A program made the position numbers and the translations under genes. A model generated the notes under the pieces. It did not search any database and was not told the origin of the DNA. It saw nothing but the letters and a program-made list of their open reading frames with translations. 64,000 nt of DNA from the NCBI GenBank assembly GCA_020060625.1, contig JAGUZU010000075.1, positions 1-64,000 of the forward strand, given 5' to 3'. Shown here piece after piece: positions 45,360-53,874 of this stretch. Positions within the stretch are counted from its first letter, which is position 1. Each line of letters starts with the position of its first letter. The stretch is from Anaerolineales bacterium. GTDB taxonomy: Bacteria; Chloroflexota; Anaerolineae; Anaerolineales; Villigracilaceae.

Positions 45360-46613
45360 GTGAATTTAGTCCTTTTTTCGGCTTCCTTTCCGTATGTGCA
45401 GGGAGGCGAGTCGAATTTTTTATCGGTTGAGACACAATACCTATCCGGAGTCTTCGACCATGTTTTTATCATCCCTGAAACGATCAAGGATTCCAGCCCT
45501 GTAGACCATGTAGGTCTGGCAGTGGATACCAATTATGCCCAGGCGCTTGCCTCCACTGACGCGGTGCGCTTGTCTCAGCTTGCCTTTTCATCCCCGATCA
45601 TTCGCCGCGGTCTGCGTGAACCGGACTTTCCCCGAACTTCATTTACTGCCTGGCGACGCCTGATTGCATTTTCCGGAAAAGCCGAACTTACCCGCCGTTG
45701 GACGCTGGATTTTCTACGCAGGCAAAACATTAATCCGCAGGACTGCCTTTTTTATACCTATTGGTTCGATCACGCAACAACGGGTGTTGCCTTCGTTCGT
45801 GAACAGTTTCCCGAACTTCGACTTGTCACACGCGCGCATGGATATGACGTGTATGCAGAGGAATATTACGACCCGCCTTTCTTTCCCTGCCGCCAGTCCA
45901 CTCTGCCATTCGTTGATCGCCTCTTCCCGGACTCGCGGGCGGGTACTGACCATTTGAAGAATTGCCACCCCGAATTTTCATCACGTATCGAAATGTCCTT
46001 GTTGGGTGTCGTGGACCCTGGGTTTCTAAACCCGGCATCTACAGATGATGTGTTTCGTATCATCTCATGCTCCATGATCCGCCCTGAAAAACGCATTGGG
46101 TTGATCTTTGAGGCGGTCAAATATGCGGCGGAACGGCGTCCGCATCAGCGATTCGAATGGACTCACATTGGCAACGGCAGTTTGCGCAGCGAGTTCCAGA
46201 AACGTGCGGCTCAGGAATATCCTCCCAATGCCAGCGCCCATTTTCCCGGTTATTCGGATCACATGGCTCTGATGCGCATGTACCGTGAACAACCGCTTGA
46301 CCTGTTCATGAATTTGAGCGAGACCGAGGGGACGCCTGTCTCCATTATGGAAGCAATTAGCTGTGGAATTCCGATCCTTGCCACGGCGGTGGGCGGGAAC
46401 CGCGAAATTGTGTCGGGGCGGAACGGATTTTTGGTTGAAAAGGATGCCTCAGCGGATGAAATATCATCCGTGATCTTGGAGGCGGTCAATGCCCCTCGTG
46501 AGATGGTGGCAAAACGGACGGGCAGCAGACAGGTCTGGGAAACACACTATAATGCCCATCATAATTTCTCTGAATTCACCGAAACATTAAAGCAGATACG
46601 GCTGAGCCGTTGA
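45360..46613 (+). CDS. Glycosyltransferase family 4
   Basis: 417 residues with a GTG start at 45360. LVLFSASFPYVQGGESNFL (N-terminal loop), FYTYWFDHATTGVAFV, VTRAHGYDVYAEEYYD (typical of colanic-acid/amylovoran-type GT4 enzymes), ISCSMIRPEKRIGLIFEAV, and donor-site LSETEGTPVSIMEAISCGIPILATAVGGNREIV with the E-x7-E arrangement. Precedes an asparagine-synthetase-type amidotransferase. Donor unknown. Confidence 0.86.
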   Translation: MNLVLFSASFPYVQGGESNFLSVETQYLSGVFDHVFIIPETIKDSSPVDHVGLAVDTNYAQALASTDAVRLSQLAFSSPIIRRGLREPDFPRTSFTAWRRLIAFSGKAELTRRWTLDFLRRQNINPQDCLFYTYWFDHATTGVAFVREQFPELRLVTRAHGYDVYAEEYYDPPFFPCRQSTLPFVDRLFPDSRAGTDHLKNCHPEFSSRIEMSLLGVVDPGFLNPASTDDVFRIISCSMIRPEKRIGLIFEAVKYAAERRPHQRFEWTHIGNGSLRSEFQKRAAQEYPPNASAHFPGYSDHMALMRMYREQPLDLFMNLSETEGTPVSIMEAISCGIPILATAVGGNREIVSGRNGFLVEKDASADEISSVILEAVNAPREMVAKRTGSRQVWETHYNAHHNFSEFTETLKQIRLSR

Positions 46614-46634
46614 CCCTTCGGAGTAACAAACGCT

Positions 46635-48617
46635 ATGTGTGGAATTTTTGGTGTATGGAACATCACCAAGCAGCCTGTTGATGTGCAAAGGTTGCTGGGT
46701 TCGCTGCAAAAGATCCGCCATCGTGGACCGGACGATGAAGGTTATTTGTTGGTCGACTCATCCAGCCGGGAAGCGGCATCTTGCCTCGGACCGGATAGCG
46801 CCGAGCATGTCAAACTTCCACGCATTGAGAGAGTCTTCGACTCGAAATTTAACGTCGCATTGGGTTTCCGCCGACTGTCCATTTTAGACCTTTCACCTGC
46901 TGGTCACCAGCCTATGAGTAATGAGGACGGTTCGTTATGGATCGTGTTTAATGGCGAGGTCTATAACTACATTGAATTGCGGGAAGAGTTAAAAGCGCTT
47001 GGCTACACTTTCCGCACCCAATCTGACACCGAGGTGATTCTCAATGCCTACGATGCCTGGGGGGTGGATTGTCTTAACCGTTTTAACGGCATGTGGGGCT
47101 TTGCGCTTTTTGACACACGCAAAAACCGCCTGTTCTGCGCGCGTGACCGTTTTGGTATCAAACCGTTCTATTATCATTTTGATCGCAAACGCTTTATATT
47201 CGCCTCCGAAATCAAGGCGATCCTTGACTACTCCGACATGGAGCGCAAGCCAAACGATGCCATTGTGTACGACTATCTGAACTATGCCCTAATGGACCAC
47301 AGCGAGGAGACTTTCTTCGAGAGTGTCAACCAACTGCTTCCTGCGCACTCCTTGATTCTTGAAAACGGAAATGTTTATATCCAGCGATACTGGGATCTGA
47401 ACCCGGAGAATAAACTATCCCTTGCCTCTGATGCCGATTACGAAAAGCGATTCCTCGAACTGTTCGAGGATGCGATCCGTGTTCACCTGCGCAGCGATGT
47501 TGCCATTGGCAGCTGTTTGAGCGGCGGACTGGACTCTTCTTCCATTGTATGCGTGACGAATAAATTATTGTTTTCAGACCGGGTGGTCGAGCCTGAGTTG
47601 ATTGGAGAGCAACAAAAGACCTTCTCCTCCTGTTTTGACGACCCGCGTTTCGATGAGCGTCAGCATATTGAAAGTGTTTTAACCACCACCTCTGCTGAAC
47701 GCAATTACACTTTCCCGACCGCGCAGAACTTGATGGAGGATATCCAGCGTTTAACCTGGCATCAGGATGAGCCATTCGGCTCCACCAGCATTTATGCGCA
47801 GTGGTGTGTGATGCGTATCGCCGCCCAGCGCGGTGTGCGCGTTCTGATGGATGGCCAGGGCAGTGACGAACTGCTAGCCGGATATCACCCATATTTCGAT
47901 TCGTATTGGGGAACCCTGCTTTCACAAGGATCGTTTCCCGCCTTGTTGAGGGAGTGGTCTGCATATCGCAATCATTATGGGGTATCTTATTCATATCTTT
48001 TTCAACATACCTTGTTTTCCATCGCGCCGAAAGCATTTCAGAGACGGGTACGTGCCGGACGCGGCGCGTTGGGGTTGAATAGCGCATTCTCTTCGCGGTT
48101 CCAATCTCGCTACCCGGATGAGAATATGAACTTCAAAAGCACGCCCCTGTCTAATCGGCTTTATCAGGCGCTGGTACGCTCCAGCCTCCCGGCTCTTCTA
48201 CGCTATGAAGACAGAAATTCGATGGCATATTCCATTGAAGCTCGTGTCCCGTTTTTAGATTACCGCCTGGTCGAGTTCATCTTTTCGTTGCCGGAGGAAC
48301 AGAAGATCAAGAATGCTCAAACCAAATTTGTCTTGAGAAATTCCATGAAGGGTGTTTTGCCCGAACCTATTCGTGCCCGCATGGATAAAATGGGATTTGT
48401 CACGCCGGAACGGGTATGGATGTCCGGTGAATTGAAGAATTGGGTGGATGATATTTTTACATCCAACTCCTTTGCTGAAAATCCATATCTGGATGTTTCG
48501 AAAGTAAAAACATTGATGGCAGATCACCGTGCCGGACAGCGTGACCTTGGCTCGACATTGTGGCGATGGATAAACCTTGAATTGTGGCGAAACCAGCAGA
48601 TTGTGCAGGGCGATTAA
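46635..48617 (+). CDS. asnB: Glutamine-dependent amidotransferase, asparagine synthetase B type
   Basis: 660 residues. Class II glutaminase domain beginning MCGIFGVWNI (Cys2 nucleophile), RHRGPDDEGY, FNGEVYNYIELREEL; then the synthetase domain with the ATP-pyrophosphatase loop SGGLDSS (296-302) and ARVPFLDYRLVEF. In glycan clusters this family often amidates uronic acid carboxylates (WbpS-like) rather than aspartate. A diamino uronic acid pathway is encoded at 15657-18349, so amidation of that sugar is the favoured inference. It could also be a housekeeping asparagine synthetase. Confidence 0.88.
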   Translation: MCGIFGVWNITKQPVDVQRLLGSLQKIRHRGPDDEGYLLVDSSSREAASCLGPDSAEHVKLPRIERVFDSKFNVALGFRRLSILDLSPAGHQPMSNEDGSLWIVFNGEVYNYIELREELKALGYTFRTQSDTEVILNAYDAWGVDCLNRFNGMWGFALFDTRKNRLFCARDRFGIKPFYYHFDRKRFIFASEIKAILDYSDMERKPNDAIVYDYLNYALMDHSEETFFESVNQLLPAHSLILENGNVYIQRYWDLNPENKLSLASDADYEKRFLELFEDAIRVHLRSDVAIGSCLSGGLDSSSIVCVTNKLLFSDRVVEPELIGEQQKTFSSCFDDPRFDERQHIESVLTTTSAERNYTFPTAQNLMEDIQRLTWHQDEPFGSTSIYAQWCVMRIAAQRGVRVLMDGQGSDELLAGYHPYFDSYWGTLLSQGSFPALLREWSAYRNHYGVSYSYLFQHTLFSIAPKAFQRRVRAGRGALGLNSAFSSRFQSRYPDENMNFKSTPLSNRLYQALVRSSLPALLRYEDRNSMAYSIEARVPFLDYRLVEFIFSLPEEQKIKNAQTKFVLRNSMKGVLPEPIRARMDKMGFVTPERVWMSGELKNWVDDIFTSNSFAENPYLDVSKVKTLMADHRAGQRDLGSTLWRWINLELWRNQQIVQGD

Positions 48618-48619
48618 GA

Positions 48620-49708
48620 ATGCGCATTGCATACGTCACTATCCACATTGCCCCGGAATTGATGCGGGGCGGTGTGGGAAGAAAAATAAAAACCCAACTA
48701 ACTCTCTGGCGCGAAGCGGGACATGAGGTTACATTGTTCAGCCTCACCCCGTCGGTGATTCCATTTCCCGAAGAACGTCAATTTATTTTTGAGGCGCGCA
48801 CCAACCTCCTGAAACGCGAAGCAAACCGCGCGTCCGGTTTGATGCGAATGCTTGAGGCGATCCGTGAACACAGACCGGATATCATCTATCTGCGTTTCGG
48901 GCTGTACTCGTATCCTCTCCATCGTCTTTTCAAAATTGCGCCGACTGTATTGGAAGTTAATTCGGATGATCGGGTGGAATATTCCACGCGCGGCAAATTT
49001 TTTTATTGGTTAAACCGCCTCACGCGCGGACTGACATTTGGTTCTGCTTCGGGAATTGTTGCCCCCACCCGTGAATTGACCGGCATCTACCCGCTGAAAA
49101 AGAATCAATCGAGCGTGATCATCTCCAACGGCGTGGATTTGGAGTCCGTTGAAATTTTGCCGCCGCCTAAAAATGAAAAGCCTGTGCTTACGCTGGTCGG
49201 TTCGCCCGGCATGAACTGGCATGGCATGGATAAATTGATTCGGTTTGCACAGCCCAACCCGGATGTGTTCGTGAACATCGTAGGCTATTCTGTCAACGAT
49301 GTGGATATGCCCATTCCATCCAATGTGACCATGTATGGATATTTGTCGTATATGCAGATCCGTGAGGTCTTGATGAAAACCGACGTTGCGTGTGGAACGC
49401 TGGCGTTGCATAGAAAGAACATGAAAGAAGCCTGCCCTCTCAAGGTTCGAGAAGCTGTTTTGTATGGCTTGCCTCTGCTTCTTGGGTATCATGATACCGA
49501 CCTGAGCGATCTTAATTTGCCGACCATTTTACAAATCCCTAACACTGAAGACAACCTTGTTGTCCATGCAGAACAGATTCTGGAATTTGCTTTTGACATG
49601 ATGGGCAAACGCATGGACTTCAATGCCGTCGCTCCGTATCTCGATCAGCGTAAGAAAGAGGAATCTCGGCTGGCGTTCTTTGAAGAAATCCTCGCGGGAA
49701 AGAAATAA
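48620..49708 (+). CDS. Glycosyltransferase, GT-B fold, GT4-like
   Basis: 362 residues from ATG 48620, 2 nt after asnB. MRIAYVTIHIAPELMRGGVG loop, DIIYLRFGLYSYPLHRLF, VLEVNSDDRVEYSTRGKFFYWL, IVAPTRELTGIYPL and ISNGVDLESVE at the linker. The usual E-x7-E donor loop is replaced by CPLKVREAVLYGLPLLLGYHD, so one conserved acidic position differs. Likely an active but divergent GT4. The next gene starts on the last base of its stop codon. Confidence 0.78.
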   Translation: MRIAYVTIHIAPELMRGGVGRKIKTQLTLWREAGHEVTLFSLTPSVIPFPEERQFIFEARTNLLKREANRASGLMRMLEAIREHRPDIIYLRFGLYSYPLHRLFKIAPTVLEVNSDDRVEYSTRGKFFYWLNRLTRGLTFGSASGIVAPTRELTGIYPLKKNQSSVIISNGVDLESVEILPPPKNEKPVLTLVGSPGMNWHGMDKLIRFAQPNPDVFVNIVGYSVNDVDMPIPSNVTMYGYLSYMQIREVLMKTDVACGTLALHRKNMKEACPLKVREAVLYGLPLLLGYHDTDLSDLNLPTILQIPNTEDNLVVHAEQILEFAFDMMGKRMDFNAVAPYLDQRKKEESRLAFFEEILAGKK

Positions 49709-50859
49709 TGCCGTACTCCATCCTTTTGCTCGGAACTCAAATGGCAGTCGGAGGCGCGCAGAAACTTTTACTGGAACAGGCGCTTTGGTTTCAGTCGCAT
49801 GGACATCGCGTGGCGGCTATCTTTTTCTACGACCGCGACAACTTGCAGGAAAAATGGACGAAGACCTATCCTTTCGAGATACAGAACCTTGAAGCCTTCG
49901 ATAAAAAAGCGGGTGGATTTCGCAGCCTTCCCAAATTATTTGGCGGCTTGCTGAAATTATGGCGCCTACTTAAGAGAGGAAAGTTCGATGCGGTTATCAC
50001 CTTTACCCATGACAGCAATGTGCTGGGACTCCCGCTTGCTAAACTGGCAGGAATTCCCGCCCGCGTAGGCACTCACCTCGGCGAGATTCGCGGCATGTCT
50101 AAATGGCGCGATGGTTTGCACACTTTTCTGGTGAACAGTGGGGTGATTCAAACACTGGCGGCTTCTTCGGCTCGCACAAGGAATAATGCAATTGAAGCAG
50201 GTGTGAAACCCGAAAAGATAACAACCATCTATAACGCCATCATGCCTTTTGACGTTTCGCACGTAGACCGTGATGCTGTCCGTCAAAAGATCGGATTGAA
50301 AAAAGATGATGTCTTTTTTGTGGCTGTGGGTCGGCTTGTGTACGAAAAGGGACATGAATTTCTTGTGGAAGCCATGTCCACGGTGACGAAATCAGATTCT
50401 CGTGCCGTTGCAGGAATCTGCGGCGCAGGTCCGTTGCATGACCAATTGCAAGCACAAATCGAGAAATTAAACCTTCATGACAAAGTGAAATTGCTTGGGC
50501 AATGGGACGAAATCCCCGAACTGCTTGCGGCTTCAGATGTCTTCGTTCTACCCTCGCGTTGGGAGGGGCTTCCGATGGCGTTGCTCGAAGGTATGATGGC
50601 GGGGCTTCCCGTCATTGCCACACGGGTTGAAGGGGTGGACGAAGTCGTACAGCCTGGTGAACATGGGCTATTGGCGCCGTTAGAGTCTCCGGCGGAGTTG
50701 GCGCAAGCTATATTACAATTGCTCCGCTCGCCCGCAGACCGTCAGCGCATGGGCAGGGCGGCAAGAGAAAGAGTATTGAATTCTTACACTACGGATCGTA
50801 TGTGCGAATCATATTTGCAGGTGATCGAACAAGGCTTGGGCGAGGGGAAAGCCGCATAG
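49708..50859 (+). CDS. Glycosyltransferase family 4
   Basis: 383 residues. ILLLGTQMAVGGAQKLLLEQ (Gly-Gly-Ala-Gln acceptor loop), FTHDSNVLGLPLAKLAGIPA, VGTHLGEIRGM, TTIYNAIMPFDVS, FVAVGRLVYEKGHEFLVEAM, and donor loop LPSRWEGLPMALLEGMMAGLPVIATRVEGVDEVV. A standard GT4 with all usual motifs. Donor and acceptor unknown. It is the last soluble transferase before two GT-C proteins. Confidence 0.88.
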   Translation: MPYSILLLGTQMAVGGAQKLLLEQALWFQSHGHRVAAIFFYDRDNLQEKWTKTYPFEIQNLEAFDKKAGGFRSLPKLFGGLLKLWRLLKRGKFDAVITFTHDSNVLGLPLAKLAGIPARVGTHLGEIRGMSKWRDGLHTFLVNSGVIQTLAASSARTRNNAIEAGVKPEKITTIYNAIMPFDVSHVDRDAVRQKIGLKKDDVFFVAVGRLVYEKGHEFLVEAMSTVTKSDSRAVAGICGAGPLHDQLQAQIEKLNLHDKVKLLGQWDEIPELLAASDVFVLPSRWEGLPMALLEGMMAGLPVIATRVEGVDEVVQPGEHGLLAPLESPAELAQAILQLLRSPADRQRMGRAARERVLNSYTTDRMCESYLQVIEQGLGEGKAA

Positions 50860-50881
50860 CGCAATCAGATAAAGGTCAAGG

Positions 50882-53032
50882 ATGAAGCGTTCGTCTATCA
50901 AGTTTGGAAATCTAACTTCGATCACAGTCGCTGCTTGGGCGCTCGTCGGGGCGTGTATCGAGTTCTACAATGTGGCGTGGGGCACTGGCGAGGCGGTGGG
51001 TGAGTTCTCGCCGAAGTGGCTGGTTCTTTTTGCGCTTTTTGTTTTGCTGAATACTGCTTTGTATGCGGGTGTTGGGTTTGCTGTTCTTCAGCGCGAGAGA
51101 TTTTTATCCCTTTTCCAAAAAGTCATTGCGGTCAGAAACAAACTGTCCTTCGCGCGCTGGCTGGTGGTGATTTTATTTCTGATCCTCCCGGCGTGGTTTT
51201 TACAGCGCACGATGTGGGGCATTGTGTTCGATGGCGTTTACTTCCGCGTATTACTTTGGGCGCTGACGATCTTTTTTCTTTCCTCTTTCATTACGCGCGG
51301 CGATACGCTGATCGAATGGAAACCATTTCTTGCTGCTTTGATACTCGCATCAAGCGCGTTCACGATTGCAATTTCCTTACAGGGCGTCACCGACTATCCG
51401 TTTTCGATGGGCTGGTCTGAAGGCAACCGCATCTGGGATTATTCGATGCGTTTCGGACGCGACCGTTACGGCATTGCCGATAATCAGGATATTTATGTCC
51501 TGCTCGATTCGGGGCGTATGTTGGTGGGCGGACTTCCATTTTTGATTCCAAACGTCACCATTGAAACCGTGCGTTTGTGGATCGGTCTCACGCTCATCCT
51601 CCCGTATTTTTTGGTCGGGATCGCCGCATATATTGTCGCCGATAAAAATATCCGCATTTGGTTTTTGCTTACGCTTTGGGTCTTCCTGTTTTTACGGCAG
51701 GGTCCCATTCATTCGCCGCTTGTTCTCACTGCCGCGCTCACAGTTTTTCTCTGGCGCAAACCGTTATGGCTGGCGATCCCATTGATTAGTTATGCCGGAT
51801 TTTTTGCAGTGTCAAGCCGCTTCACCTGGCTGTTCGCGCCCGGTCTATGGATCGGGATGCTCGAATTAGCGGGCGCCTCGACTCTTACCCTTCGACACGG
51901 CTCAGGGCAAGCCGGGAAGCTGGATCGAACCCATTGGGTTCGGGCAATCGCTTTGGGCTTGTCCGGCGCATTCGGCGGATTTGTTCTCCCGAAACTATTA
52001 CCTCTTTTGCATATCGCCGCTGCTTCTCCCAATGCAGTCAGCACAGCGGAAATGACTGAGCAAATCGCCAGCACTGGCGTCACCTCCGACTTTGTCGCGT
52101 ATGCGGTTACCGACCAGCCGCTTTTATGGTATCGCCTGCTTCCCAACTCGACCTACGGCACAGGGATTTTGCTTGGGCTGGTCATCGCCGTTTTGCCCGC
52201 AGCAATATTTTTGGTTTGGCTTTCCGCTTCTAAAAAATGGCAGTTGAACATCTGGCAGAAACTTGCCATTGCCGGTCCCTTGCTTGCCTTCCTTGTCGTC
52301 GGGTTGGTTGCCAGCACCAAAATCGGCGGCGGCGGCGACTTGCACAATATGGATATGTTCCTGATCGGCATGGCGTTCACGGTCTTTATGGCTTGGGTCA
52401 ATGGCGGCAGGGATGTGATCTTGAAGAACGAAATGCCTTCATGGATGCGGCTGGTACTTGTGGCGGCGTTGGTTGTTCCGGCGATTACGCCCCTGATGCA
52501 GCTCCGCTCTTACAACTTTGGCGATGAGATAAAAACCCTGCTGACGTTGACTGACACAAAGGAAGACCGCAAGGCGTTCGATATGCTTCCCAACAGCGAA
52601 ACTGTCAATACCGCTTTGGAAGAGATTCAAGAGGCGGTGAATGAATACCAGAAAACGGGCGATGTGCTTTTCATCGACCAGCGTCAATTGCTGACGTTTG
52701 GATACATCAAAGAGGCTGAGTTCATTCCCGAATATGAAAAGAAAGTTTTGATGAACGAGGCGCTTAGTTCGAATTATGATTATTATTCCTCGTTCTACAG
52801 AGACATTACCAATCAGCGTTTCTCCCTCATTATTAGCGAGCCGCTGCGCACACCCATCAAAGACAGCGCCTATGAATTCGGCGAAGAGAACAATGCCTGG
52901 GTGGAATGGGTGTCCATTCCTGTGCTTTGTTATTATCAAGAAATTCAGACGTACAAAGAAGCCAACGTGATGCTGCTCGTTCCCAAGCCCGTGCCGGATG
53001 AGTGTTCTGAATATATCCCGCCAAGAAACTGA
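50882..53032 (+). CDS. Polytopic membrane protein, GT-C-like; paralogue of 11891-13912
   Basis: 716 residues, about twelve to fourteen hydrophobic helices and a C-terminal soluble domain of about 150 residues. It shares with the 11891 protein: YPFSMGWSEGNR, LLPNSTYGTGIL, STKIGGGGDLHNMD, then DQRQLLTFG / IPEYEKK / QRFSLIISEP in the C-terminal domain. An insertion STLTLRHGSGQAG in a loop is derived from the dispersed repeat at 51888. The acidic first-loop motif and the overall layout suggest a GT-C glycosyltransferase of an uncharacterised family. RBS AAGG before ATG 50882. Confidence 0.65.
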   Translation: MKRSSIKFGNLTSITVAAWALVGACIEFYNVAWGTGEAVGEFSPKWLVLFALFVLLNTALYAGVGFAVLQRERFLSLFQKVIAVRNKLSFARWLVVILFLILPAWFLQRTMWGIVFDGVYFRVLLWALTIFFLSSFITRGDTLIEWKPFLAALILASSAFTIAISLQGVTDYPFSMGWSEGNRIWDYSMRFGRDRYGIADNQDIYVLLDSGRMLVGGLPFLIPNVTIETVRLWIGLTLILPYFLVGIAAYIVADKNIRIWFLLTLWVFLFLRQGPIHSPLVLTAALTVFLWRKPLWLAIPLISYAGFFAVSSRFTWLFAPGLWIGMLELAGASTLTLRHGSGQAGKLDRTHWVRAIALGLSGAFGGFVLPKLLPLLHIAAASPNAVSTAEMTEQIASTGVTSDFVAYAVTDQPLLWYRLLPNSTYGTGILLGLVIAVLPAAIFLVWLSASKKWQLNIWQKLAIAGPLLAFLVVGLVASTKIGGGGDLHNMDMFLIGMAFTVFMAWVNGGRDVILKNEMPSWMRLVLVAALVVPAITPLMQLRSYNFGDEIKTLLTLTDTKEDRKAFDMLPNSETVNTALEEIQEAVNEYQKTGDVLFIDQRQLLTFGYIKEAEFIPEYEKKVLMNEALSSNYDYYSSFYRDITNQRFSLIISEPLRTPIKDSAYEFGEENNAWVEWVSIPVLCYYQEIQTYKEANVMLLVPKPVPDECSEYIPPRN
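51888..51913. repeat. Dispersed repeat inside coding sequence (CCCTTCGACACGGCTCAGGG + CAAGCC)
   Basis: The 26-nt element is the reverse complement of the one at 13333-13358 except for the central trinucleotide. It encodes part of TLRHGSGQAG in a loop of the membrane protein at 50882. Confidence 0.8.
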
Positions 53033-53040
53033 AATCGCCA

Positions 53041-53862
53041 ATGAACCTTCGTTATTTGCTCCTTCGACTTTTACGCCATTTCATGCCTGAGGGACTTGCC
53101 CGCTTCCTCCTTAAGCGACGCTGGATCATCAAACCCGGGCTGGAATCCACCGACCCATTTGCCGCGTCCGCGCGGTATGTGGAGACGTTGTCGGCAAAGG
53201 GCGTTTCCATCGAAGGGAAGCGGGTGCTGGTCTTCGGCTATGGCGGTCGTTTTGCCGTCGGCGTCGATTTGCTCAAACGCGGCGCGGCGCATGTGGTGTT
53301 GTGCGATCATTTCGTGCTTTTGGATACGGAGCGTAACCGTGAACTGTTGTCGGCGTATGGAATGTATCTGAAAGTGGAGCAGGATGATGTCCAGCCGCGA
53401 GGCGAATTTATCACGTTGCTGCATGGAGATATCCGCGAAGAATTCATCCAGAAGCAGATAGCGCCGGTGGATGTCGTCCTCAGCACATCGGTCTTCGAGC
53501 ACTTGGACGATGTTCCCGGCGTCACGAAGGCGTTGGCGAAGTTGACTGCGCCGGATGGCATCCATTTGCATTTTGTGGATTTGCGCGATCACTTTTTCAA
53601 ATATCCATTCGAGATGTTAAAGTTTTCGGAAAATGTGTGGAAAAATTTTCTGAACCCAACCAGTAATTTGAATCGCTATCGCCTGAACGATTATCGGCGC
53701 GTGTTTGAATCGAATTTTGGCGGGGTTGAATTCACCGTGCTTGAAAGACTCGAAGATGAGTTTCGCAGGGTGGAGAATCAAATTCGATCCGAATTCAAGA
53801 CCGGGGACAAGACTGTGGATGCGGTGACGTTGATTCATGTATTTGCCAGCCAGCCAAAGTAG
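53041..53862 (+). CDS. SAM-dependent methyltransferase-like protein
   Basis: 273 residues. Basic N-terminus (LRYLLLRLLRHFMPEGLARF), then RVLVFGYGGRFAVGVDLLKRGAAHVVLCD, a glycine-rich nucleotide loop at motif I, VVLSTSVFEHLDDVPGVTKALAKL and LHFVDLRDHFFKYPFEML. The pattern is that of a class I methyltransferase with an unusual motif I (GYGGRFAVG). Eight nt after the GT-C gene. Substrate unknown. Confidence 0.72.
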   Translation: MNLRYLLLRLLRHFMPEGLARFLLKRRWIIKPGLESTDPFAASARYVETLSAKGVSIEGKRVLVFGYGGRFAVGVDLLKRGAAHVVLCDHFVLLDTERNRELLSAYGMYLKVEQDDVQPRGEFITLLHGDIREEFIQKQIAPVDVVLSTSVFEHLDDVPGVTKALAKLTAPDGIHLHFVDLRDHFFKYPFEMLKFSENVWKNFLNPTSNLNRYRLNDYRRVFESNFGGVEFTVLERLEDEFRRVENQIRSEFKTGDKTVDAVTLIHVFASQPK

Positions 53863-53874
53863 CGCGGAGTTTTT

